From Deferribacteraceae bacterium UBA6793 (GTDB lineage: Bacteria > Chrysiogenota > Deferribacteres > Deferribacterales > Geovibrionaceae), in NCBI GenBank assembly GCA_002452405.1, contig DKFP01000001.1, positions 145 to 28,778 on the forward strand: 28,634 bases of DNA, given 5' to 3'. Each line of letters begins with the position of its first letter. The first letter of the stretch is position 1. The position numbers were made by a program, and so were the translations under genes. Of this stretch, positions 17,019 to 24,960 are shown piece after piece. The notes beneath the pieces are model-generated. The model was not told where the DNA came from and did not search any database. It saw only the letters and a program-made list of their open reading frames with translations.

Positions 17019-17654
17019 ATGAAAATTATTGACCTCACACACGAAATTAAAGAAGGGATGCCTGTTTATCCCGGTACGGAAGCGCCGGTTCTGAAACAGG
17101 CGAACACCATTGCCGAGCACGGTTTTGCAGAAAAGCTCATTACTATGGTGTCACACACGGGAACCCACATGGATGCTCCCGCACATGTTCTTGATGGCAG
17201 AAAAAACCTTTCGCAGATAGACCTTAACGACCTTTTCGGAAAGGGATGCATGATAGACCTGCGTGAAGTGCGCGGTAAAATAACTGTCGAGACCCTGAAA
17301 CCCTATGAGGATGAACTGAAATCTGCGAAAATTGCGGTATTTTTCAGTGGATGGGACAGATACTGGGGCGACGTGAAGTATTTTGAAGACTTTCCCGTCA
17401 TGGATGAGGAAGCTGCAAAATTTCTAGTGGCAACAGGAGTTAAAGGCGTTGCTTGCGATATGATATCCATCGACACTGTGGACAGTGTCAGTCTTGACAT
17501 TCACCGTATTCTGTTTGCCGCCGATATGTTTTCGTGTGAAAATCTGAAAGGGCTGGAAAGACTTGCGGGTATGGATTTTGAGATAGGAATATTTCCGCTC
17601 AATATAAAGGATGGCGACGGTGCACCTGTCAGGGCTGTTGCGTTTCTGCGCTGA
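17019..17654 (+). CDS. Putative cyclase / kynurenine formamidase-like metal hydrolase
   Basis: A 211-residue protein of the cyclase family (Pfam Cyclase; KynB-like). The metal-site motif is present as His46-TGT-His50-M-Asp52-APA-His56, with the N-terminal DLTHEIKEGMPVYPG also typical. Such enzymes hydrolyse N-formylkynurenine or related amides using Zn or Mn; no kynurenine-pathway neighbours are present, so the substrate is open. No Shine-Dalgarno precedes the ATG. A TTGACT (16983-16988) and CTTAAA (17005-17010) pair would start transcription almost at the ATG, so a leaderless message is possible. The 3' end overlaps the convergent kinase gene by 26 bases. Confidence 0.85.
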   Translation: MKIIDLTHEIKEGMPVYPGTEAPVLKQANTIAEHGFAEKLITMVSHTGTHMDAPAHVLDGRKNLSQIDLNDLFGKGCMIDLREVRGKITVETLKPYEDELKSAKIAVFFSGWDRYWGDVKYFEDFPVMDEEAAKFLVATGVKGVACDMISIDTVDSVSLDIHRILFAADMFSCENLKGLERLAGMDFEIGIFPLNIKDGDGAPVRAVAFLR

Positions 17655-18999
17655 CGCAGGGCAGTTCAATAACGAATTTTGCCCCGATATCAGTGTTTTC
17701 CGCCCATAACCTGCCGTTCATCTTGTCTTCAACTATGGTTTTGGTCATATAGAGTCCCATACCGGTTCCATCTTTTTTGTCTGAGGAATACGCCTCAAAT
17801 ATATGCGGGAGGAATGTGCTGTTTATGCCGCCTGCGGAATCGGTTATGGTGATGATGAATTTACTGTCGCCTGCGGACATATCGATATAGATATCCTTTT
17901 CCGGTCTGTTCTTTTCCAGCAGCGCCTCTTTTGCGTTCTGGAGGATGTTCAGTATTGCATGTTTGAACTCGTTTGTGATTCCGCTGACAAGATTTCTGCA
18001 AGGCGGATTTCCCGGGTCGAAATCGTTAGAACAGGAGAATGAACGCCTTTCACATGTACAGTTTACATGGTATGCGATGTTATTTGCTTTCATCTGCGGG
18101 GCAAGCATACGTAGTATCTGCATCACGGTTCTTGGCGCATCAAAGGGTTCCGGCTGTTTTCCCGTTTTGAAAAAATCACGAAAATCTTCAATGGTATCAG
18201 ACATATGATCTATGAGTTTCATTGAGTCCTCAACATATTTTGCAATTTCTTCTTTGTTTTCGGATTCTTCAAGCAACTGCATATAGAGATAGAGAGTGTT
18301 AAGCGGTTGCCGCCACTGGTGGGATATCGCACCTATCATTTCCCCCAGAGATGCAAATTTTGCCTGCTGGGCGATAATCTGTTTCTGGATGGCTTTTTCG
18401 TTCTCTGCGTTGACCAGAGGGGTGATATCGCTTATGATGCCTGAAATGAAGGCGATCTCCCCGTCTTTGTTTTTTATGGGCGCATAACGGCTGAGAACCC
18501 AGCTCGTTTCACCTGTTTCCCGGTTTATGACCCTGTGTTTTATATTGTTTTTCGGAAGTGTGACGTTCCTGTATCTCAGGGTGAGGTTTGGCAGGTCGTC
18601 TGGGTGTATACATTCAATATACGACTCCGGGTTGTCATAAAGACTTTCCACAGATTTACCGTAAATTCTTTCGTATGACCTGTTTATGTAGATCATTCGT
18701 CGCAGGTCCGAGTCTGTGAACCAGATTATATCGTCCAGATTTTCCGCCATGGAAGTGAACAGAAGTTCGGATTGCATAAGTGCACTTTTTGCGGAGACAA
18801 GCTCGTCGTTTGCCTGTTTAAGCAATCTGTTGGATTTTTTTTCGGATAAATATTTCAGTATAAGTACAAGGAAAACGACCAGTATAAGTATGCATGAGAT
18901 TATGTGCGCCGTGATGCCGGATGCTTCCGCGGTGTTCTGTGCAAGCGCTTTCAGCCCCATCGAATCAAAAATAATTACGATCGTCAGAATATGTCTCAT
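17629..18999 (-). CDS. Membrane PAS sensor histidine kinase with Cys-rich insert
   Basis: A 456-residue orphan sensor kinase. An N-terminal hydrophobic, signal-like segment (about 1-21), a very short external stretch and a membrane helix (31-50) are followed by a coiled linker and a PAS/PAC domain (about 77-195). The phospho-acceptor His227 lies in GAISHQWRQPLN; the ATPase domain has the N-box NEFKHAILNILQNAKEAL (343-360), G1 DSAGGI (387-392) and G2 GTGMGL (411-416). An insert before the N-box carries four cysteines (314, 316, 323, 334), a possible metal or redox site. No response regulator gene is adjacent. The start has only a distant AAAGG, so it is uncertain. The signal sensed is unknown. 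Confidence 0.9.
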   Translation of the reverse strand: MRHILTIVIIFDSMGLKALAQNTAEASGITAHIISCILILVVFLVLILKYLSEKKSNRLLKQANDELVSAKSALMQSELLFTSMAENLDDIIWFTDSDLRRMIYINRSYERIYGKSVESLYDNPESYIECIHPDDLPNLTLRYRNVTLPKNNIKHRVINRETGETSWVLSRYAPIKNKDGEIAFISGIISDITPLVNAENEKAIQKQIIAQQAKFASLGEMIGAISHQWRQPLNTLYLYMQLLEESENKEEIAKYVEDSMKLIDHMSDTIEDFRDFFKTGKQPEPFDAPRTVMQILRMLAPQMKANNIAYHVNCTCERRSFSCSNDFDPGNPPCRNLVSGITNEFKHAILNILQNAKEALLEKNRPEKDIYIDMSAGDSKFIITITDSAGGINSTFLPHIFEAYSSDKKDGTGMGLYMTKTIVEDKMNGRLWAENTDIGAKFVIELPCVSAETQQP

Positions 19000-19196
19000 A
19001 TTAAATATTTACCTTTATTAATTATGACACAAATTATTAGTTTTGAATAGATGTTCTGAATTAATAGTAAAATTTTCGTCAGGATAATAGCGTTTAAATG
19101 CGCGTCATGTTTCATAGTTCAAACATAACAGATGTTTAAGCTACCCTTTATGTTTAGCCTTTCTGAAACGTGGCTGTTAAAACCGGAATCACTAGA

Positions 19197-19216
19197 AAAA
19201 TGTTCTAAAACATTTT
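19197..19216. promoter_or_regulatory. Inverted repeat overlapping the acnB -35
   Basis: AAAATGTT-CTAA-AACATTTT is a perfect inverted repeat with 8-base arms. Its right end covers the first two bases of the TTGACA box, a position suited to a repressor or an activator touching polymerase. The cognate regulator is unknown. Confidence 0.45.
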
Positions 19217-19243
19217 GACAAATCCGAGGGATAATTGTATACA
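19215..19243 (+). promoter_or_regulatory. Sigma-70-type promoter of acnB
   Basis: A perfect -35 TTGACA (19215-19220), a 17-base spacer and a -10 TATACA (19238-19243) are followed about 60 bases later by the acnB start. The -10 box lies inside the palindrome at 19234-19252. Confidence 0.7.
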
Positions 19244-19252
19244 GAATACAAT
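19234..19252. promoter_or_regulatory. Palindromic operator over the acnB -10 (TGTATACAG motif)
   Basis: ATTGTAT-ACAGA-ATACAAT has perfect 7-base arms and covers the -10 box, as a repressor site would. The core TGTATACAG recurs in the same promoter-relative place before icd (22505-22525). The GTATAC-type core resembles operators of GntR-family repressors, but this is only a resemblance. Confidence 0.6.
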
Positions 19253-19301
19253 CTGATACAACAAAAGGTCGTATTGCGTCCTTAAATACAGGAGTATGTT
19301 T

Positions 19302-21857
19302 ATGTCAATGATGCAGGAATACCTGAAACAGGTTGAAGACAGAGCAAAACAGGGAATCCCCGCTCTGCCTCTCACACCCGAATTCACTGCTGAAGTCTGC
19401 AAACTTCTTGAGCAGCCTTCCGCCACAAAAGACCTTGTGGACCTTATTGAAAACAGAGTCGCTCCCGGTGTTGACCCTGCATCGGAAGTTAAAGCGGCTT
19501 GGCTTGCAAAAGTTGCAAAAGGCGAAACTAAATCCCCCCTCATCGACAAAAAAAGAGCAGTGTTCCTTCTCGGCACAATGCTTGGCGGTTACAACGTAAA
19601 ACCCCTTGTTGAACTTCTCGGCGACGCTGAGCTTGGTGCGGACGCTGCCGAAGCGCTTAAAAAAACAATCCTTGTCTACGGCGCTTTTGAAGAAGTTGTC
19701 GCTATGTCCAAATCAAACGCAAACGCCATGGCTGTTCTTAAATCATGGGCGGATGCTGAGTGGTTTACATCAAAACCAGAACTGCGCAAGGAATACAAAG
19801 TTAAAGTTTACAAAGTTTCCGGTGAGATAAACACAGATGACTTCTCCCCTGCCAAACACGCATGGAGCCGTCCTGACATACCTCTTCACGCACTTGCAAT
19901 GGGCGAAACAAGATTTTCCGACGGCAACGAAACTATGGAAAAATATAAGTCCGAAGGTTTCGAAGTCGCTTTCGTGGGCGACGTTGTCGGTACAGGTTCT
20001 TCAAGAAAATCTGCCTGCAACTCCGTAATGTGGAGAATAGGTTCCGATATCCCCTTCGTTCCCAATAAAAAGAACGGCGGCACTATCATCGGAAATGTTA
20101 TCGCGCCTATCTTCTTCAACACTACTCAGGACTCCGGCGGTCTTCCCATAATATGCAATGTTGACGCGTTCAACACCGGCGATGTTATCGTTATCAACAC
20201 AGAAAAAGGTGAAGTTAAGGATGAGTCCGGTAAAGTGCTTTCCACTTTCACCGTTAAACCCGCAACACTGAAAGACGAATACAGAGCGGGCGGACGTCTT
20301 AACCTTATCATCGGTCGTCAGCTTACAGCGAAGGCAAGAGCGGCTCTCGGTCTCGGCGAAACAACAGCGTTCACTCTTGCTGAGAATCCTGTTGCTAAAC
20401 CCGGTCAGGGCTATTCACTTGCTCAGAAGATCATCGGCAAGGCTTGCGGTCTTGCGGGCGTTCTTCCCGGCGCTGCTTGCGAACCCAAAATGACAACAGT
20501 CGGCTCACAGGATACAACAGGTCCCATGACAAGAGACGAGATAAAAGAACTCGCTTGCCTTGAGTTTCTTTCTCCCATGTTCATGCAGTCTTTCTGCCAC
20601 ACAGCGGCATATCCTAAAAAAGCAGACGTTACAATGCATAAATCTCTTCCCGCTTTCGTTGCGGCAAGAAAAGGCGTTGCGCTTCGCCCCGGCGACGGCG
20701 TTATCCACTCATGGCTGAACAGACTTCTGCTCCCCGACACACTGGGAACAGGCGGCGACTCCCACACACGTTTCCCTATGGGTCTTTCTCTGCCTGCCGG
20801 TTCCGGTCTCGTAGCTTTCGCAGGTGCTCTTGGTTTCATGCCTCTTGACGTTCCGGAGTCTGTCCTTGTCAAATTCAAAGGCAAACTGAACCCCGGCATA
20901 ACCCTGCGCGACGTTGTTAACGCTATTCCTTACTGGGCAATCAAACAGGGACTTCTGACAGTTCCTAAAAAGAATAAAGTGAACGTGTTCAACGGACGCA
21001 TCCTTGAGATGGAAGGTCTGCCCGACCTTACAGTTGAACAGGCGTTCGAGCTTACCGATGCAACTGCCGAGCGTTCCGCTGCGGGCGGTACCATCAAACT
21101 TTCCGAGGCTTCAGTTGCCGCTTACATCAAATCTAACATCGCTCTGATGAAAAAGATGATAAAAGCAGGCTATCAGGATGCCAACACTTTGCAGAAACGT
21201 ATCGACGACTGCGAGGCATGGCTTAAAAATCCCGTTCTGCTCGAAAGAGATGCAAACGCTGAATATGCCGCTGTAATCGAAATCGACCTTGCGGAAATTA
21301 AAGAACCTATCCTTGCATGTCCCAATGACCCCGATGATGTAAAACTTCTCTCCGAAGTTGCCGGAACTAAGGTTGATGAAACCTTTATCGGTTCATGTAT
21401 GACAAACATCGGTCACTTCCGCGCGGCAGGCAAAATATGGGAAGGCGTCCCCTATCCTAAAACACGCATGTGGCTTACTCCTCCCACGCTGATGGACGAA
21501 ATGCAGCTTAAAGAGGAAGGCTACTACAGCATCTTCTCTGCCGTAGGCGCAAGAACCGAGCTTCCTGGCTGTTCACTCTGCATGGGTAACCAGGGTCGCG
21601 TTGCTCCCGGCGCAACAGTGCTTTCAACTTCAACAAGAAACTTCCCCGACAGAATAGGCGACGGCGCAAACGTCTTCCTCGGTTCTGCCGAGCTGACAGC
21701 CATTGCTGCTGTTCTGGGTGAAATACCTTCTGTTGATAAATACTTCGAATACATGAACACCAAAGTTGCTCCGAAAGCGGCTGAGATATACAAATATCTT
21801 GAGTTCGACAAAATGGGCGATTTTGAACTGTCATACGTCGAAACTGTAGCATTCTAA
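19302..21857 (+). CDS. acnB: Bifunctional aconitate hydratase 2 / 2-methylisocitrate dehydratase (AcnB)
   Basis: An 851-residue cytoplasmic iron-sulfur enzyme converting citrate to isocitrate. The length and domain order match AcnB: N-terminal HEAT-like domain, swivel domain (GEINTDDFSPAKHAWSR, then GTGSSRKSACNSVMW), then the large aconitase domains (GGDSHTRFPMG; SCMTNIGHFRAAGK). The cluster cysteines are in SCMTN (about residue 699) and GCSLCMGNQGR (about 758 and 761). The ATG at 19302 is chosen over 19296 because AGGAG (19290-19294) is 7 bases from it but only 1 base from the earlier one. It is transcribed alone from its own promoter, ending at a strong terminator. Codon use leans strongly to CTT, AAA and GAA, as in icd and mdh, suggesting high expression. 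Confidence 0.97.
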   Translation: MSMMQEYLKQVEDRAKQGIPALPLTPEFTAEVCKLLEQPSATKDLVDLIENRVAPGVDPASEVKAAWLAKVAKGETKSPLIDKKRAVFLLGTMLGGYNVKPLVELLGDAELGADAAEALKKTILVYGAFEEVVAMSKSNANAMAVLKSWADAEWFTSKPELRKEYKVKVYKVSGEINTDDFSPAKHAWSRPDIPLHALAMGETRFSDGNETMEKYKSEGFEVAFVGDVVGTGSSRKSACNSVMWRIGSDIPFVPNKKNGGTIIGNVIAPIFFNTTQDSGGLPIICNVDAFNTGDVIVINTEKGEVKDESGKVLSTFTVKPATLKDEYRAGGRLNLIIGRQLTAKARAALGLGETTAFTLAENPVAKPGQGYSLAQKIIGKACGLAGVLPGAACEPKMTTVGSQDTTGPMTRDEIKELACLEFLSPMFMQSFCHTAAYPKKADVTMHKSLPAFVAARKGVALRPGDGVIHSWLNRLLLPDTLGTGGDSHTRFPMGLSLPAGSGLVAFAGALGFMPLDVPESVLVKFKGKLNPGITLRDVVNAIPYWAIKQGLLTVPKKNKVNVFNGRILEMEGLPDLTVEQAFELTDATAERSAAGGTIKLSEASVAAYIKSNIALMKKMIKAGYQDANTLQKRIDDCEAWLKNPVLLERDANAEYAAVIEIDLAEIKEPILACPNDPDDVKLLSEVAGTKVDETFIGSCMTNIGHFRAAGKIWEGVPYPKTRMWLTPPTLMDEMQLKEEGYYSIFSAVGARTELPGCSLCMGNQGRVAPGATVLSTSTRNFPDRIGDGANVFLGSAELTAIAAVLGEIPSVDKYFEYMNTKVAPKAAEIYKYLEFDKMGDFELSYVETVAF

Positions 21858-21880
21858 GGTTTTTTGACCTTTAGATATGG

Positions 21881-21912
21881 AAGCCCGCCCGTCAAACGGC
21901 GGGCTTTTTTTT
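21881..21912 (+). terminator. Intrinsic terminator of acnB
   Basis: AAGCCCGCC (21881-21889) pairs with GGCGGGCTT (21898-21906) around an 8-base loop, ending in eight T residues (21905-21912). Confidence 0.95.
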
Positions 21913-22479
21913 GACGGTTATAACGCATCGCACTTCTGCGTTGTCAGAGCAAAAATATTGCTCATGTACCTGTATGTACACTGCGCATATTTTTTTCTTC
22001 CGCCTTGAATCGCTCGGTTCTGCCCGCCAAAACATTGAGCATCACTACTCTCTTTAAACTGCACACATTTTTATATGTGTATGCTCGCAGCCCGCCTGGT
22101 TGTCCTTCCCTGTTCCGGTTGCATCTAAACGGAAGTTTTTAAGCATCGTTTCCACGAAAAGAACACTGCATTTATTATTATTATTTCGAACCGATGATGT
22201 TTTTTTCTGTCATAGTCTGTGAGAAGACAAACACTGTTTAATTTCGTCGTGTAAAGTCGTCATTTTAAAACGAGGTTTATATAGAAACGTCATTTTTGTA
22301 ACAATATCTCAATTTGATATTGAAATATTCAATATATTCTATAGTTCTTTCTTGGCAAGGATTTCAGAGGCTTGTCATGCCGGATTTTATATGTTAAAAA
22401 AAATCCACTTGCAAAAGATTGGCAATGTGAGGAAAATAAAATCTAAATAATGTTTTATCATAGAAAAGGGCAATAATGC
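21913..22479. other. Long intergenic region between acnB and icd
   Basis: No gene is supported here. The first part (about 21920-22050) looks like a dispersed repeat: TTGCTCATGTACC, TGTATGTACACTGCGC and CCGCCTTGAATCGCTCGG, with a TGTAC/GTACA inverted repeat. I recall similar elements in delta-proteobacteria-like genomes but cannot confirm it here. Further hairpins are ACACAT/ATGTGT (22063-22080) and ATATTGAA-ATA-TTCAATAT (22317-22335). The rest becomes AT-rich toward the icd promoter. A small RNA cannot be excluded. Confidence 0.5.
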
Positions 22480-22507
22480 TTGACAAAAACTTAGTAAAAT
22501 ATATAAC
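22480..22507 (+). promoter_or_regulatory. Sigma-70-type promoter of icd
   Basis: A perfect -35 TTGACA (22480-22485) is followed after 16 bases by TATAAC (22502-22507). The inferred transcript has a leader of about 150 bases before the icd start. The palindrome at 22505-22525 covers the -10 end and start site. Confidence 0.65.
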
Positions 22508-22525
22508 AGTATACTGTATACAGTT
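22505..22525. promoter_or_regulatory. Palindromic operator at the icd promoter (TGTATACAG motif)
   Basis: A near-palindrome built from AGTATACT (22508-22515) and the perfect 12-base ACTGTATACAGT (22513-22524). It shares TGTATACAG with the acnB operator and overlaps the predicted -10/start-site region. The double GTATAC suggests two overlapping sites. Confidence 0.6.
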
Positions 22526-22661
22526 ATAAAAAATAATAGCATTATAGAAGTTGTCGGGGCAGATAAATACGTGATGACGACATTATAAGTTATATTGAAA
22601 ACGGGTAACATAACATAAGAAGAGGATTTTAGACGAATTAATAATCGCAAAAGGAGAAATC

Positions 22662-24887
22662 ATGTCAAAGCAACTCATTATCTGGACAGAAATTGACGAA
22701 GCACCTGCGCTGGCGACCTATTCGCTGCTTCCCATAGTGCAGCAGTTCGTTAAAAACGCCGGTGTCTCCGTTGAAACAAGGGATATCTCCCTTTCCGGAA
22801 GAATACTTGCAAACTTCCCCGAAAACCTGAAAGACGACCAGAAGGTTGAAGACTACCTGACTCAGCTGGGCGAGCTGACTCAGAAACCCGAAGCGAACAT
22901 CATCAAACTCCCCAACATATCAGCATCAATCCCACAGCTTAAAGAAGCTATCGCTGAACTTCGCTCCAAAGGATACGATGTTCCCGAATATCCCGAAGAG
23001 CCTAAAACTGAACAAGAAAAAGAAATCAAAGCAAGATATGCAAAAGTTCTTGGTTCTGCCGTTAACCCCGTTCTTCGCGAAGGTAACTCCGACAGAAGAG
23101 CGGCTGCTTCCGTTAAAAAATTCGGACAGAAAAAACCTCACAGAATGATGAAACAGTGGCCTGTTCCTTCAAAAACACGCGTTGCTCACATGGATGCTAA
23201 CGACTTCTATGGCAACGAAACAGCCATTACAATGGACAAAGCAACTAACGTAAAATATGAATTCGTCGGCAAAGACGGTTCTGTTCAGGTTCTTAAAGAT
23301 AAACTTGCTATTCAGGCAGGCGAAATCATTGACTCCACACACATGGATGTTGAAAAACTTCGCGAGTTCTTCGCTAAGACTATCGAAGAAGCTAAAGCCG
23401 CAGGCGTTCTGCTTTCACTCCACCTGAAAGCAACTATGATGAAAATTTCCGACCCGGTTATGTTCGGTCACTGCGTTGAAGTTTACTACAAGGCAGTTTT
23501 CGATAAATATGCAGCTGAATTCAAACAAATCGGCGTTAACACCAGCAACGGTCTTGGCGACGTTTATGCAAAACTCGGCAAACTTCCCGCTGATAAAAAA
23601 GCTGAAATCGAAGCTGCTATCATGGCTGTTTACGAAGTTCAGCCCGAACTTGCAATGGTTGACTCTGCGAAAGGCATCACCAACCTGCACGTTCCCAACG
23701 ACATCATCATCGACGCATCTATGCCCGTTGTTATCCGTGACGGCGGTCAGATGTGGGGACGCGACGATAAACTTCATGACACCATCGCAATGATTCCCGA
23801 CAGATGCTATGCGACTATCTATCAGACAGTGATTGAAGATTGCCAGAAACACGGCGCTTTCGATCCCTCAACAATGGGTTCAGTTTCAAACGTAGGTCTG
23901 ATGGCTCAGAAAGCTCAGGAATACGGTTCACACGATAAAACATTCTTCGCTCCCGCTGAAGGCACAATCCGCATCGTTGACGAATCCGGTAAAGTGCTTC
24001 TTTCTCAGGATGTTAAAAAAGGCGATATCTTCAGAGGATGCCAGGCTAAAGACGCTCCCATCCTTGACTGGGTTAAACTCGCAGTTACAAGAGCAAAAGC
24101 ATCCGGCGCACCTGCTATCTTCTGGCTTGACGACAGAAGAGCACACGATGCTGAGCTTATCAAAAAAGTTACCGAATACCTTAAAAAATTCGACACAACA
24201 GGTCTTGATATCAGCATAAAAAGACCCGACGAAGCTATACAGATTTCATGCGACAGAGCGAGAAAAGGACTTGATACCATCTCTGTTACAGGTAACGCCC
24301 TGAGAGACTACCTCACAGACCTTTTCCCCATCCTTGAGCTCGGAACATCCGCAAAAATGCTTTCAATCGTTCCCCTGCTTAACGGCGGCGGACTTTTTGA
24401 AACAGGTGCGGGCGGTTCTGCACCCAAACACGTTCAGCAGTTCCTTAAAGAAGGTCACCTGCGTTGGGATTCACTCGGTGAGTTCTGCGCGCTTGTTCCC
24501 TCTCTGGAGCACATCGCTGCAACTTACAAAAACGAAAAAGCTCAGATTTTTGCTGACGCTCTTGATGCTGCTGTTGGCAAACACCTTGAAAACAGCAAAG
24601 CACCTTCAAGAAAAGCAGGCGAAATCGACAACAGAGGCAGCCATTACTATCTTGCACTGTACTGGGCAGAGGCTCTTGCCGCTCAGACAAAAGATAAAGA
24701 CATCGCTGCTAAGTTTGCACCCATAGCAAAAGCGCTTGCTGACAACGAAGAGAAGATCGTTGCTGAGATAGCTGCTGCTGAAGGCAAACCTACAGACGTA
24801 GGCGGCTATTACAAGCCTGTTTACGAAAAGGCTTTTGCGGCTATGCGTCCCAGCGCGACACTTAATAGCATAATCGATTCTATATAA
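22662..24887 (+). CDS. icd: Monomeric NADP-dependent isocitrate dehydrogenase
   Basis: A 741-residue cytoplasmic enzyme oxidising isocitrate to 2-oxoglutarate with NADP+; the length is typical of the monomeric (IDH-II) class, unrelated in architecture to the 400-residue dimeric Icd. Diagnostic stretches include NPVLREGNSDRRAAASVKKF, HMDANDFYGNE, SLHLKATMMKISDPVMFGH, DASMPVVIRDGGQMW, SNVGLMAQKAQEYGSHDKT and FWLDDRRAHD. AGGAG lies 7 bases before the ATG. It has its own promoter, a putative operator shared with acnB, and its own terminator. Codon use is biased as in acnB. The NADPH it makes could feed biosynthesis; reductive-direction use with Kor is possible but not shown. Confidence 0.97.
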   Translation: MSKQLIIWTEIDEAPALATYSLLPIVQQFVKNAGVSVETRDISLSGRILANFPENLKDDQKVEDYLTQLGELTQKPEANIIKLPNISASIPQLKEAIAELRSKGYDVPEYPEEPKTEQEKEIKARYAKVLGSAVNPVLREGNSDRRAAASVKKFGQKKPHRMMKQWPVPSKTRVAHMDANDFYGNETAITMDKATNVKYEFVGKDGSVQVLKDKLAIQAGEIIDSTHMDVEKLREFFAKTIEEAKAAGVLLSLHLKATMMKISDPVMFGHCVEVYYKAVFDKYAAEFKQIGVNTSNGLGDVYAKLGKLPADKKAEIEAAIMAVYEVQPELAMVDSAKGITNLHVPNDIIIDASMPVVIRDGGQMWGRDDKLHDTIAMIPDRCYATIYQTVIEDCQKHGAFDPSTMGSVSNVGLMAQKAQEYGSHDKTFFAPAEGTIRIVDESGKVLLSQDVKKGDIFRGCQAKDAPILDWVKLAVTRAKASGAPAIFWLDDRRAHDAELIKKVTEYLKKFDTTGLDISIKRPDEAIQISCDRARKGLDTISVTGNALRDYLTDLFPILELGTSAKMLSIVPLLNGGGLFETGAGGSAPKHVQQFLKEGHLRWDSLGEFCALVPSLEHIAATYKNEKAQIFADALDAAVGKHLENSKAPSRKAGEIDNRGSHYYLALYWAEALAAQTKDKDIAAKFAPIAKALADNEEKIVAEIAAAEGKPTDVGGYYKPVYEKAFAAMRPSATLNSIIDSI

Positions 24888-24896
24888 TGCAGCTTT

Positions 24897-24928
24897 GGCG
24901 CCCGTTTAAAGAGGGCGGGCGCCTTTTT
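24897..24928 (+). terminator. Intrinsic terminator of icd
   Basis: GGCGCCCG (24897-24904) pairs perfectly with CGGGCGCC (24916-24923), followed by five T residues. It separates icd from mdh. Confidence 0.9.
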
Positions 24929-24960
24929 ATACCACTAACAAAAATATGTAGGGGGCTTAA

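Larger units (their letters stand above)
19000..19301. other. acnB upstream control region
   Basis: No gene is visible in this AT-rich divergent region between the kinase gene and acnB. It contains an inverted repeat AAACAT-AACAG-ATGTTT (19121-19137), a second one ending in the -35 box (19197-19216), and the acnB promoter with its -10 palindrome, all described separately. Confidence 0.6.

Noticed and set aside
22387..22650. An 87-codon hydrophobic minus-strand frame upstream of icd
   Set aside because: It lies over the icd promoter and operator in AT-rich DNA; its hydrophobicity follows from base composition and there is no ribosome site.
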